Made by a program: the position numbers and the translations under genes. A DNA stretch of 64,000 nucleotides from DATJPY01 sp035506135. GTDB lineage: Bacteria > Myxococcota_A > UBA9160 > PR03. Shown in pieces: positions 23,843 through 32,085 of the stretch; the first letter of the stretch is position 1, and each line of letters starts with the position of its first letter. The stretch covers positions 1 through 64,000 of the forward strand of contig DATJPY010000096.1 of assembly GCA_035506135.1 (NCBI GenBank), given 5' to 3'. The notes under the pieces are model-generated. The model had not been told where the DNA came from and did no database searches. It saw only the letters and a list, made by a program, of their open reading frames with translations.

Positions 23843-25384
23843 TCAAACTCCGGCGGATCCGGCCGCCAGCTCCCCCTCGTCCCGCCGGTAGCCGAGCGCT
23901 TCGGCGACCGCCGGTGCATGGACCCGGCGCTCCGCCGCCAGGTCCGCCGCCGTCCGGGCGGCCCGCAGCAGGCGACGGGCCGCCCGCGCCGAGAGCCGCA
24001 GCCGCTCGACGGCCCGGCCCAGGAGGGCACGCGCCTCGGCCGTCGCGTCGACCGCCGCATCGAGCCCTGCATCCGGGATCGCGGCGTTGGTGCGCACGCC
24101 GAAGCGCGCGAGCCGCTGTCGCTGTCGCGCGCGCGCCTCGATCACGCGCCCGCGCACCTCGGCGCTCGAGGGCCCGTGGCTCGCGACGTCGAGCTCGCGC
24201 CACGCGACCGCCGGCACGCCCACGTGGAGGTCGATGCGGTCGAGCAGCGGACCCGAGACGCGCGCGCCATAGCGCGCGACGGCGGCGTCGGTGCAGCGGC
24301 ACTCGCGCCAGCGCGAGAGCCGCCACCCGCACGGACAGGGATTTGCGGCGGCGACGAGCTGGAACTCGGCTGGGAAGACGCAGGTGCCGCCGGCGCGTGC
24401 CACCACCACGCGGTGCTCCTCCAGCACCTGTCGCAGCGACTCGAGCACCCCGCGCTCGAACTCCGGCAGCTCGTCGAGGAACAGCACGCCGCGGTGCGCG
24501 AGCGAGACCTCGCCGGGCCGCGGCGGGCTTCCGCCCCCGAGCAGGCCGGCGCGGCTCGCTGCGTGATGGGGTGAGCGGAACGGGCGCTCGCCGAGGATCG
24601 GTGTCTCTCCCAGGAGGCGTCCCGCGGCGCCGTGGATGCGCGTCGCCTCGACCGCCTCCTCGAAGTCGAGCGGCGGCAGCAGGCCAGCGAGCCGCTTCGC
24701 GAGCATCGTCTTGCCCGAGCCAGGGGGTCCCTGGAGCAGGAGCCCGTGGCCGCCCGCGGCGGCGATCTCGAGCGCCCGCTTGGCGCGCTCCTGCCCCCGC
24801 ACGTCCGCGAGATCGGGCGCGGCCTCCGGTGCGGCGGGCGTCGCCGCGGGGTCGACGCGGACCGCCTCCAGGCCCGCGCCGGTCTGCAGGTGGCGGATCA
24901 CGGCGACGAGGTCGTCGGCCGCGAGCACGTCGAGACGCGGGGTGAGCGCCGCCTCGCACGCGTTGGCGCGCGGAACGACCACGCGCCGGCAGCCGTGATC
25001 GCGGAGCGCGAGGGCGAGCGAGAGAGCGCCGCGCACCGGGCGCAGCCTGCCGTCGAGCGCCAGCTCGCCGACGAGCCCGAGCCCGTCCAGGCGCTCGGAC
25101 TCGAGCGAGCCGGAGGCTACGAGCACGCCGACCGCGATCGGCAGGTCGAGGCCGGCGCCGCTCTTGCGGAGCGAGGCCGGTGCCAGGTTCACGGTGACGC
25201 GGCGCTCGGGGAAGCGATGGCCGGCGGCCGCCACCGCGGCGCGCACGCGCGCGGCGCTCTCGCGCACCGCGGCCTCGGGCAGCCCGACCACGTCGACCCG
25301 CGGCAGGAGCGAGCTGATGCGGACCTCGACCTCGACCGGAACTCCGTCGACGCCGGAGAGCACGGCGCCGAAGACGCGCGTCAT
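23843..25384 (-). CDS. comM: YifB/ComM family Mg-chelatase-like AAA+ ATPase
   Basis: A 513-residue protein with an N-terminal Lon-protease-like domain (RVTVNLAPASLRKSGAGLDL, PIAVGVL), the AAA+ core with Walker A LQGPPGSGKTMLAKRL and Walker B GVLFLDELPEF, the C-x-C cluster NPCPCGWRLSRWRECRC, and a C-terminal Mg-chelatase lid. ComM is a hexameric helicase that promotes branch migration during natural transformation. No other competence genes are in the window, and the protein is widespread, so natural competence should not be concluded. Confidence 0.92.
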   Translation of the reverse strand: MTRVFGAVLSGVDGVPVEVEVRISSLLPRVDVVGLPEAAVRESAARVRAAVAAAGHRFPERRVTVNLAPASLRKSGAGLDLPIAVGVLVASGSLESERLDGLGLVGELALDGRLRPVRGALSLALALRDHGCRRVVVPRANACEAALTPRLDVLAADDLVAVIRHLQTGAGLEAVRVDPAATPAAPEAAPDLADVRGQERAKRALEIAAAGGHGLLLQGPPGSGKTMLAKRLAGLLPPLDFEEAVEATRIHGAAGRLLGETPILGERPFRSPHHAASRAGLLGGGSPPRPGEVSLAHRGVLFLDELPEFERGVLESLRQVLEEHRVVVARAGGTCVFPAEFQLVAAANPCPCGWRLSRWRECRCTDAAVARYGARVSGPLLDRIDLHVGVPAVAWRELDVASHGPSSAEVRGRVIEARARQRQRLARFGVRTNAAIPDAGLDAAVDATAEARALLGRAVERLRLSARAARRLLRAARTAADLAAERRVHAPAVAEALGYRRDEGELAAGSAGV

Positions 25385-25454
25385 CGATCACCGGCGGGAC
25401 CGGTTTGCAGGGGCGAGGAGGGTGCGTCGGGACGGGGTGCCGGGTGCGGGGGCA

Positions 25455-25485
25455 GAAGGCAGGGTCTCTGCGAGACCCTGCCTTC
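25455..25485 (+). terminator. perfect 14-bp hairpin followed by CCCCCTTTT
   Basis: Arms GAAGGCAGGGTCTC (25455-25468) and its exact complement (25472-25485), loop TGC, then C5T4 on the plus strand. It looks like a plus-strand terminator, but no plus-strand gene precedes it, so it may end an unannotated short RNA or be an operator or REP-type palindrome. Confidence 0.45.
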
Positions 25486-25498
25486 CCCCTTTTCGGAG

Positions 25499-25519
25499 AG
25501 CCCCGCCAGGAGTGGGGCT
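25499..25519. repeat. short inverted repeat
   Basis: AGCCCC and GGGGCT flank a 9-base loop, 13 bases beyond the larger hairpin in the same intergenic region. Confidence 0.4.
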
Positions 25520-25602
25520 TCCCGGATAGAAAGGTGGCCCGTGCGCCGATAAGGTGGCAGACGAGCCCGGTCGGCGAGCGACGGACGCTTCGCCGCTTGT
25601 CC

Positions 25603-25608
25603 TATACT
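25603..25608 (+). promoter_or_regulatory. candidate -10 box (TATACT) of the OmpA-VWA genes
   Basis: TATACT is one mismatch from TATAAT in very GC-rich surroundings, 79 bases before the OmpA-like start. No clear -35 is seen at the right distance. Confidence 0.35.
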
Positions 25609-25686
25609 CCCCTCCGGGCGCGGGGGGAGGCGTTGCGGCCCCGAAGGGGACCGAGCGGACCGCGTCGCCAGGGGAGGTGCCGTGCG

Positions 25687-26280
25687 ATGGCCGCCATCCG
25701 GCCGCCGCGAATCCTTGTCGCGTTCGCTCTCGGAATCGGTCTCGAGCTGGCGCTCGGGGGCCTCGGCTGCGCCACCGCGCCCAAGCCACCGCCCGGCCCG
25801 GTGCCGGCGCTCAGCTCCGACACCATCGCTCGCTATCTCGAGGCGCAGAAGAAGGAGCTCGCCGCCATCTCGAACGCGAAGGTCGTGCGCCGGGAGGACC
25901 TGTTGCTCGTGACCTTCCCGAGCGAGGACCTCTTCGAGAGCGGGCTCCCGCGGCTCTCCGAGGACGCGCCGCAGCGCCTCGGCCCGCTCGCGCAGACGCT
26001 GCGCCGCTATCCCGAGAGCAACGTCGTGGTGCGCGGCTACACCGACTCGCTCGGCAACGCCAAGGCCAATCTGCGCCTCTCGGAGGAGCGCGCCACCAGC
26101 GTGAGCGGCTATCTGAGCAGCGCCGGCGTGGATGCGGGCCGACTCCGGGCGCTCGGCTTCGGCGAGCAGTCCCCGGTCGCCAGCAACGACACCGACGAAG
26201 GTCGCGAGAAGAATCGCCGGGTCGAGATCGAGATCGTCCCCGTTCAGGATTCCCTGCGCGAGGGCGGCGCTCCGCATTGA
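25687..26280 (+). CDS. OmpA-family peptidoglycan-binding lipoprotein
   Basis: A 197-residue lipoprotein; signal with GGLGC, lipidated Cys28, then a Pro-rich linker and a helical part (IARYLEAQKKELAAI). The C-terminal OmpA domain includes FESGLPRLSEDAPQRLGPLA, VVVRGYTDSLGNAKANLRLS with the diaminopimelate-binding Asp/Arg pattern, EERATSVSGYLSSAGVDAGR and GREKNRRVEIEI. It tethers the outer membrane to peptidoglycan. Ribosome site GGGGAGGT supports ATG 25687. It is followed after 35 bases by the VWA gene. Confidence 0.85.
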   Translation: MAAIRPPRILVAFALGIGLELALGGLGCATAPKPPPGPVPALSSDTIARYLEAQKKELAAISNAKVVRREDLLLVTFPSEDLFESGLPRLSEDAPQRLGPLAQTLRRYPESNVVVRGYTDSLGNAKANLRLSEERATSVSGYLSSAGVDAGRLRALGFGEQSPVASNDTDEGREKNRRVEIEIVPVQDSLREGGAPH

Positions 26281-26315
26281 GACGCCGCCGCACCATGCAC
26301 CTTGAGGCGACCGCC

Positions 26316-27596
26316 ATGCGATTCCCGCTCGCCGCGCTACTCCTGGCCGCCGCCCTCCCAGCGTGGGCCGATCCGAGTCCGACCTCCGTCCGCGTCGTGA
26401 TCGATTCGCCGAGGTCCGGCGAGAAGGTCGAGAACAAGGCCGATCAGGCTCCCATCCGCGGCACCGCGGTGGCGTCGGGGGAGCGGCCCGCCGAGTTCGA
26501 CGTGATGGTCGTGATCGACGTCTCGGGCTCGACCGACGAGCCGAGCGGCGTGGACGTCGACGGCAACGGCGTGGTCGGCGTCGACCCGCACCTCGAGCTC
26601 TTCCCGCCGGGCTCCTACCCTGACGACCTGCGCAACACCGATCCCGGCGACTCGATCCTGAACGCCGAGGCCGCCGCGGCGCGCGCCATGCTGAAGGGCC
26701 TCGATCCGAAGCGCATACGCGTCGGCCTGGTGACGTTCGCCGGCGACGTGAACCCCGTCACCGGTGAGCGCCGCAGCCTGGACCAGCAGGACGCCTGGGT
26801 CGAGGTGCCGCTCACCACCAACTACGACGAGGTGCGCAGCGCCATCGACGCGATCGTCGCGCGCGGCGCGCACGGCGCCACCAACTTCGCGGCGGGCATC
26901 CGGACTGCGGTGACCGAGCTGACCGGTCTGCCCGGCGCGCACAGCCGCGCGCGCCCCCACGCGAAGCTCGTGATGCTCTTCCTGACCGACGGCGTGCCGT
27001 CGTTCCCGATCGGGCGCGGCGACGTCACCGACCCGGGCGACATCGAGGCGGCGATCTCCGCGGCGAACCTGGCGCACGAGGCCGGCATCGTGATCAACAC
27101 CTACGCGCTCGGGCCGGAGGCGCTCGCCGGGCCCAAGGCGGTGACGGAGATGGCGCGCGTCACGCTCGGCACCTACACGCCGGTGCAGAACCCGGGCAAC
27201 ATCATCGCGCTGCTCCAGGGCGTCTCGTTCGCGAACATCGAAGACGTGGTGATCACGAACCTGACCACGGGCGACTTCTCGACCGACGTGCGGCTCAATC
27301 CCGACGGCTCCTTCGTGGGCTTCGTCCCGGTGCGCGAGGGCAAGAACCAGGTGCGGGTGACCGCGCTCGCCTCGGATGGCTCCAAGGGCAACGCGACCGT
27401 CGATCTCGAATTCGGCAAGGCGGCGCTGACGGACCGCGAGCTGGCGCTCCAGCTCGAGCAGATCCGACGCGTCAACAAGGAGCTCCTCCTGCTCCGCGAG
27501 CGCAAGCGCATCGACGACTTCCGCAGCCAGGAGAAGAAGGGCCTCGAGCTGCAGATCGAGAAGAACGACGGGAAGCCGACGGGGCCCTCGAACTAG
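26316..27596 (+). CDS. secreted von Willebrand factor A domain protein
   Basis: A 426-residue protein with a signal peptide (MRFPLAALLLAAALPAWA). An Ig-like strand segment precedes the VWA domain, whose MIDAS is DVSGS (68-72) with later VMLFLTDGVPSFP. An acidic insert DVDGNGVVGVD after the MIDAS resembles a Ca-binding loop. After the VWA domain comes a beta domain (TGDFSTDVRLNPDGSFVGFV, KNQVRVTALASDGSKG) and a charged coiled-coil C terminus. ATG 26316 was chosen over ATG 26295 because it begins the signal peptide. The stop is shared with the convergent lipoprotein gene via CTAG. Confidence 0.82.
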   Translation: MRFPLAALLLAAALPAWADPSPTSVRVVIDSPRSGEKVENKADQAPIRGTAVASGERPAEFDVMVVIDVSGSTDEPSGVDVDGNGVVGVDPHLELFPPGSYPDDLRNTDPGDSILNAEAAAARAMLKGLDPKRIRVGLVTFAGDVNPVTGERRSLDQQDAWVEVPLTTNYDEVRSAIDAIVARGAHGATNFAAGIRTAVTELTGLPGAHSRARPHAKLVMLFLTDGVPSFPIGRGDVTDPGDIEAAISAANLAHEAGIVINTYALGPEALAGPKAVTEMARVTLGTYTPVQNPGNIIALLQGVSFANIEDVVITNLTTGDFSTDVRLNPDGSFVGFVPVREGKNQVRVTALASDGSKGNATVDLEFGKAALTDRELALQLEQIRRVNKELLLLRERKRIDDFRSQEKKGLELQIEKNDGKPTGPSN

Positions 27597-29011
27597 AGCG
27601 GCGTGAGCGAGGGATCGGCGATCTCGCGCTTCACCAGCTTGCCGTTCTGGTAGATCGACGTCACGTCGATCTTGCCGTCGCCGTTGATGTCTTCCTCGCG
27701 CTTCACGAGCACGGTCTTGCCGCCCTGCTGCTCGAAGTACTCGAAGGTATCGGGCTTGCCGCGGTGCTTGGTGTCGCGCTCGACCCGGGTCACGACCTCG
27801 GCGCCGCCGTCCTGCGCGTAGTACGACCACGTGTCGATCGCGCCGTCGCCGTCGCGATCCTCTTCGATCCGCACGATGCGGCGGCTCTCGTAGTAGATCA
27901 CCCGGTCGGGATGGCCGCTGTTCTTGCTGTCGTGGCTCTCCTCGACGAGCGAGCCCGCCTCGTAGCGGTAGAAGGCGTCGCGCACGCCGTCGCCGTCGCG
28001 GTCGACCTCCTTCGACACCATCACGCCGGCGGTGTAGTGCTCCCACACGTCCGGCTTGCCGTCGCCGTTCTCGTCGAGGTCGCGCTCGACGAGCGCGCCC
28101 TTCTCGTAGCGGCTCCACGCGTCGATCTTGCCGTCGTAGTTGCGATCTTCCTCGATCCGCAGCAGCTCGCCGGTCTTCTCGTCGAAGTAGCGGATCTCCT
28201 CGGGGTTCCCGTCGCGGTCGGCGTCGAGGGAGCGCTTCACGACGGTGAGCTTGTCCTTGTTGCCCCACGCGCCCGCCGGGATCGTGACCCGCTGCTCCTG
28301 GAAGATCGAGGTGGGGAGATCGCGCGGCTTGGGCGCGAGCGGGGCCGCGCGCGGGTCGGTGGGCACAGCCGGCTCGGCCGCGGCGGCGGGCGCCTTCGCC
28401 GCGCCGTTGGCAGGCTGCTTCGACGCCTCCTGCTTGTCGATCTGCTTGAGCAGATCCTCCTGGCGCTTCAGCTCGTCCTGGATCTCGGTCTCGAGCGACG
28501 CCTGGCGGTTGAGCTCGTCGTCGACCTGGGCCTCGCGACTCTGCTCGGCCTGTCCGACGCCGCCCCCACCACCGCCTCCGCCCGGATAGCCGCCGCCGTA
28601 GCCGCCGCCTCCTCCCATCGAGAGCGGCACGTTGCCCGTGATGGCGCTGTACACCAACAAGGTGGCGGCGCCGACCGCCGCGCCGATCGGTCCCGCCTGC
28701 CCGCCGATGATCGCGCCCATGAGTGCGCCTTCCATCGCGCTCTGCATGCGGCGGCCCGCCGGAATGCCGGGTGCGGGCGCTTGCGTCGTCGAGCCGGTGC
28801 CGACCGGACCGCTCGCCGTCGAGCCGCTCGTGCCGCCGGAGCCACTCGTGCTCGTGCTCGCGGGCGGAGCGCTCGTCGCGGTCGGCGTGGAGCCCGGCGC
28901 TTGTGTCGTCGTGCTCTGGGTGCGATTCGTCGCGCACGCGCTCAGGCTCAACGCCAGCACGAAGACGAGCGGAGCATCGAGTCGGTGCACGGGGGGGCGC
29001 GCCATCCGCAA
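27593..29011 (-). CDS. lipoprotein with a tandem array of Ca-binding-type DxDGDG repeats
   Basis: A 472-residue protein. Lipobox LSLSAC (Cys26 from ATG 29011; ATG 29005 also possible). A long Ser/Thr/Gly low-complexity linker follows, then a glycine-zipper-like segment (ALMGAIIGGQAGPIGAAVGA), a charged coiled coil, and from about residue 250 roughly eight repeats of about 27 residues of the form D-x-D-G-D-G-x-x-D-x-W/F-x-x-Y-x-x-G. Examples are DENGDGKPDVWEHY, DRDGDGVRDAFYRY and DINGDGKIDVTSIY. The acidic loops resemble EF-hand or thrombospondin type 3 calcium sites. Two units have lost acidic residues (DSKNSGHPD, DTKHRGKPD). Probably a surface or envelope structural protein. Confidence 0.75.
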   Translation of the reverse strand: MRMARPPVHRLDAPLVFVLALSLSACATNRTQSTTTQAPGSTPTATSAPPASTSTSGSGGTSGSTASGPVGTGSTTQAPAPGIPAGRRMQSAMEGALMGAIIGGQAGPIGAAVGAATLLVYSAITGNVPLSMGGGGGYGGGYPGGGGGGGGVGQAEQSREAQVDDELNRQASLETEIQDELKRQEDLLKQIDKQEASKQPANGAAKAPAAAAEPAVPTDPRAAPLAPKPRDLPTSIFQEQRVTIPAGAWGNKDKLTVVKRSLDADRDGNPEEIRYFDEKTGELLRIEEDRNYDGKIDAWSRYEKGALVERDLDENGDGKPDVWEHYTAGVMVSKEVDRDGDGVRDAFYRYEAGSLVEESHDSKNSGHPDRVIYYESRRIVRIEEDRDGDGAIDTWSYYAQDGGAEVVTRVERDTKHRGKPDTFEYFEQQGGKTVLVKREEDINGDGKIDVTSIYQNGKLVKREIADPSLTPL

Positions 29012-29482
29012 TCGCCTCGCAGTCGGACAACTTCACGCGGATCCGGTCACGCGCCGGAGAGCCAGCCGCCTCCCCCTGCCTCCCGGGCGCACCCCAAGTG
29101 CTACCACACGGGGGGCCGCAGTCCCACAGCGATCTGGCCCGAGCCGCCGGTGCGACGCGCCGCGGCACCGGTCCTTCCCCCCTCGCACGTTCTGCATGGA
29201 GGACGGAGGCGTCCTCGAAAGGCGAGCGATCCCGTGCCCTTTGCGGTCCACCGATGCGCAACGGAGAGGAACAGGGCGCCAGAAAGTCGTCGACTCGGGA
29301 GTTGGCTCGGAGTATCGTAACGCGGTGCAGCGGACGGTCTCGTTCGCACCCGGGACGGCCTCTCTCGTCGCGCTCCCCAGCGGGAACGGGCGATGCTCGC
29401 AGCCCGGATCGGCCGATGTCGAGACGGGCGGATCGAGCGGAGGTTGGGCTTGGGTCTCACGCTGATTCGGAAGAGCCGGGGG
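29012..29482. other. 470-base intergenic region, no gene seen
   Basis: It separates two divergent genes. Open frames here lack coding character. No hairpin terminator, tRNA or convincing promoter was found. Slightly more AT around 29240-29330 may hold the patatin promoter, but I cannot place the boxes. Confidence 0.5.
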
Positions 29483-30817
29483 ATGCGCGCGAAGCGAGAC
29501 CCCAAGATCTCCCTGGTGCTCGCCGGCGGTGCCGTGTCCGGGGGGGCGTTCAAGGTCGGCGGCCTGAAGGCGCTCGACGACTTCCTGGTCGACCGCCGCA
29601 TCACCGACTTCGATACGTACGTCGGTCTCTCCGCCGGCTCGATCCTCGCAGTCGCGCTGGCGAGCGGCGTGTCGCCGAACGAGATGGTGAAGGTGCTCGA
29701 GGGCACCAGCCGCCGCATGGACCAGCTGCGCCCGATCGATTTCTACAACCCGAACTGGCGGGAGTTCATCGGCCGCCCCGCGAAGCTGCTCTACGATCTG
29801 CTCGCCTACCTGCCCGGTGTCGGCATCGACTTCGCGCGGGCGCTCCCGCGCCTGCCGGAGGCCGTCCGCGCGCCGCTCGCGGCGTTCGTGCGCGAGCCGA
29901 GCTACCGGCACTTCGAAGCCGCCGCGCTGGCCGTGCTCGAGCACATCTCGCCGTCGCGCGAGATCCCGGCGCTCACCAACCACATCCCGTCGGGCCTGTT
30001 CGACAACGCGAGCCTCGAGCGCTGGCTGCGCCGCAACCTCGAGCGCATGCGCGTGCCCAACGACTTCCGCGCCTTCGCGCGCAAGCGCGGCCGCAAGCTC
30101 TACATCACGGCGTGCGACCTCGACACGGCCGAGCGCGAGACCTTCGGTCCCGACGAGCGCTGCGACATCACCATCTCGGAGGCGGTGCAGGCGTCGACGG
30201 CGCTTCCGCTCTTCTACCGTCCCGCGCGCATCAACGGCGTCGACTACGTCGACGGCGGCGTGCGGCACACGGCGAGCATCGACGTGGCGATCGAGAAGGG
30301 CGCCGACCTGATCATCTGCTACAACCCCTTCCGCCCGTTCCTGAACCGCATCGACGCCGAGGGCGGCGGCGACGCGCCGTACTTCGCGAACGGGCGCTAC
30401 CTCGCCGACCGCGGCATGAAGATGGTCCTGAACCAGGTGTTCCGGACGCTGCTCCACTCGCGGCTCAAGCTCGGGCTGCAGCGCTACTTGACCGACGACC
30501 GCTTCCAGGGCGACATCCTGCTGCTCGAGCCGCGCGAGCGCGACTCCGAGTTCTTCAACGTGAACCCGCTCGCCTTCTGGAAGCGCAGCGACGCGATCCA
30601 GCACGGCTTCGAATCCGTGCGCACCACGCTCGAGCAGAACTTCGAGGCGGTGCAGGAGGTGCTCGCCAGCTACGGGCTCGAGATGAGCCGCGACGCGGCG
30701 CGCCGCAAGGCCGAACGCGCGCGGGCGGAGCTCGGCTGGCCGGAGCCGACAGGCGAGGCGCCCCGGGCGGCGCGCAGCCGCGCGGCGCTGCGCCTGGTGC
30801 AGACCGAATCGGGCTGA
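29483..30817 (+). CDS. patatin-like phospholipase
   Basis: A 444-residue protein with the patatin catalytic set: oxyanion loop VLAGGAVSGGAFKVGGL, nucleophile elbow GLSAGS (Ser-Asp dyad type), and the catalytic Asp in YVDGGVRH. The middle includes TACDLDTAERETFG and STALPLFYRPARINGVDYVD typical of the family. The C-terminal 100 residues are helical and basic. It should hydrolyse acyl esters of phospholipids or similar. ATG 29483 starts just before the catalytic domain and follows AGCCGGGGG; the frame is open another 30 codons. No signal peptide. Confidence 0.85.
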   Translation: MRAKRDPKISLVLAGGAVSGGAFKVGGLKALDDFLVDRRITDFDTYVGLSAGSILAVALASGVSPNEMVKVLEGTSRRMDQLRPIDFYNPNWREFIGRPAKLLYDLLAYLPGVGIDFARALPRLPEAVRAPLAAFVREPSYRHFEAAALAVLEHISPSREIPALTNHIPSGLFDNASLERWLRRNLERMRVPNDFRAFARKRGRKLYITACDLDTAERETFGPDERCDITISEAVQASTALPLFYRPARINGVDYVDGGVRHTASIDVAIEKGADLIICYNPFRPFLNRIDAEGGGDAPYFANGRYLADRGMKMVLNQVFRTLLHSRLKLGLQRYLTDDRFQGDILLLEPRERDSEFFNVNPLAFWKRSDAIQHGFESVRTTLEQNFEAVQEVLASYGLEMSRDAARRKAERARAELGWPEPTGEAPRAARSRAALRLVQTESG

Positions 30818-30842
30818 TCCTGCAGTCGGTATCCGCGAGGGC

Positions 30843-30871
30843 TTGCCCCGCGGGGTGAACTCCTGTACACT
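30843..30871 (+). promoter_or_regulatory. sigma-70 type promoter of the NRDE-folC genes
   Basis: TTGCCC (30843-30848), 17-base spacer, TACACT (30866-30871), starting 25 bases after the patatin stop. Predicted start near 30878 leaves a leader of about 85 bases. Confidence 0.6.
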
Positions 30872-30910
30872 GCGCCCGCTCCTCCACCTCGAATCCCCTC
30901 CGAGGTGCAT

Positions 30911-30939
30911 CGGCTCGCCGGGCACTCCCGGGCGAGCCG
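30911..30939 (+). promoter_or_regulatory. leader hairpin upstream of the NRDE gene
   Basis: CGGCTCGCCGGG pairs with CCCGGGCGAGCCG (one bulged G) around a CACT loop within the predicted 5' leader. No T tract follows, so it may affect mRNA stability or translation instead of terminating. Confidence 0.4.
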
Positions 30940-30963
30940 GACCTCGCGGGCTGGAGCCGAGCC

Positions 30964-31746
30964 ATGTGTACGCTCGTTGCCTTGGATCGCTGCACCCGCG
31001 ATGCGCCGCTCTGGATCGCGGCGAATCGCGACGAGTATCTCGATCGCCCGTCGGACGGACCGGCGCTGCGCGCGGGCCGCGACGGCGCTCTCGTGGTGGC
31101 GCCACTCGACCGGCGCGCCGGCGGCACCTGGTGGGGCGTGAACCGGGCCGGTGTGTTCGCGGCGGTGACCAACCGGCCCAGCGCCGCCCCCGATCGCTCG
31201 CGCCGCTCGCGCGGGCAGCTCGTGCTCGACGTGCTCGCGGCGGCGAGCGCGCGCGAGGCGGCCGCAGTCGCCGCGGCGCTCGGCCCCGATCTCTACAACC
31301 CCTTCAACCTCTTCGCGGCGGACGGGCGCGATGCCTTCGCCGTGGTCTACGAGGGCGCACCGCGCCGGGTCGCGCTCGAGCCCGGCGTGCACGTGATCGG
31401 CAACGTCGATCCGAACGCGGTCGAGGTGGGCAAGATCGCGGACACCCGCGCGCGCGCGCAGGCCGTGGCGCAGGGCCCGGCGGAGGCGATCGCCGACGGC
31501 CTCGCCGCGATCCTGCGCGTCCACGACACGTCCGGCGATCCGCTCGCGGGCGTCTGCGTACACCGAGGTGGGTACGGAACGCGCAGCTCGACGCTCCTGC
31601 GCCTGGGTGCGGAGCGCGGGTGGCTTTGGCACGCGGACGGGCCTCCGTGCACGACCGCGTATCGGGACTTCTCTCCTCTCCTCGCGGAGCTCGGCCATGC
31701 GGTCGGACCTCGCCCCGGAGAGCTGGCGGCGAGGATTGCGAGTTGA
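30964..31746 (+). CDS. NRDE/TANGO2 family protein
   Basis: A 260-residue protein beginning MCTLVALDRCTRDAPLWIAA followed by NRDEYLDRPS, the family-naming NRDE motif, with GGTWWGVNRAGVFAAVTNRP next. Cys2 as first residue after Met recalls N-terminal-nucleophile hydrolases. The human homologue TANGO2 is linked to lipid, acyl-CoA or heme handling; a bacterial role is not settled. It starts the NRDE, Cys-rich, FolC gene run and overlaps the next gene as TTGA. Confidence 0.9.
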   Translation: MCTLVALDRCTRDAPLWIAANRDEYLDRPSDGPALRAGRDGALVVAPLDRRAGGTWWGVNRAGVFAAVTNRPSAAPDRSRRSRGQLVLDVLAAASAREAAAVAAALGPDLYNPFNLFAADGRDAFAVVYEGAPRRVALEPGVHVIGNVDPNAVEVGKIADTRARAQAVAQGPAEAIADGLAAILRVHDTSGDPLAGVCVHRGGYGTRSSTLLRLGAERGWLWHADGPPCTTAYRDFSPLLAELGHAVGPRPGELAARIAS

Positions 31747-32069
31747 GGCGAATCGGAAGCAACATCCGCAAGCAGAACTCCGACGCGAAGAACCATCGCG
31801 TCGTGAGGAACATCATCCGCTACACCGACGAAGAGGGGCCGCGGAACGAGTACCCGAAGCGGATCGTGTCGCCGCCGAACCCCTCTCCGTGCTGCAAGGA
31901 CGAGAATCGGGAGATCGTGGGGTCTACGCGCGAAATCGATGGCTTCAAGTTCGCCTACAAGATCTGCCGCGTGTGCGGCTACGCGCTGAAGTTCTACTAC
32001 CCGGCGACCACGGGCACCAGCGAAGCGGTGCAGAACTACCGGCAGTGGAAGCGCTACATGGTGCAGTAG
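31743..32069 (+). CDS. small Cys-rich protein, function unknown
   Basis: A 108-residue basic protein starting at TTG 31743 inside the upstream stop (TTGA). Residues 1-45 are Arg/Lys/Asn-rich (SNIRKQNSDAKNHRVVRNII). A Cys50-Cys51 pair and ICRVCGYALKF (Cys75, Cys78) could bind one zinc. The C-terminal end is aromatic (YRQWKRYMVQ). GC content seems a little below the neighbours. It may bind nucleic acid; I do not recognise the family. A longer in-frame opening upstream overlaps the NRDE gene and is not used. Confidence 0.6.
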   Translation: MRRIGSNIRKQNSDAKNHRVVRNIIRYTDEEGPRNEYPKRIVSPPNPSPCCKDENREIVGSTREIDGFKFAYKICRVCGYALKFYYPATTGTSEAVQNYRQWKRYMVQ

Positions 32070-32085
32070 GCGGGGCGCGCGTCGG

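Larger units (their letters stand above)
25385..25686. other. divergent intergenic region with two inverted repeats
   Basis: About 300 bases between comM (minus) and the OmpA-like gene (plus). No credible gene. It holds a perfect 14-bp hairpin, a second 6-bp hairpin and a TATACT box, listed separately. Confidence 0.6.

Noticed and set aside
28540..28640. Short GGC/CCG tandem pattern
   Set aside because: Explained by the Gly-rich linker of the DxDGDG-repeat lipoprotein.
30880..30905. A tRNA-like TTCGAATC-type string (CTCGAATCCCC)
   Set aside because: No acceptor stem, anticodon arm or D arm can be built around it; it lies in the leader of the NRDE gene.
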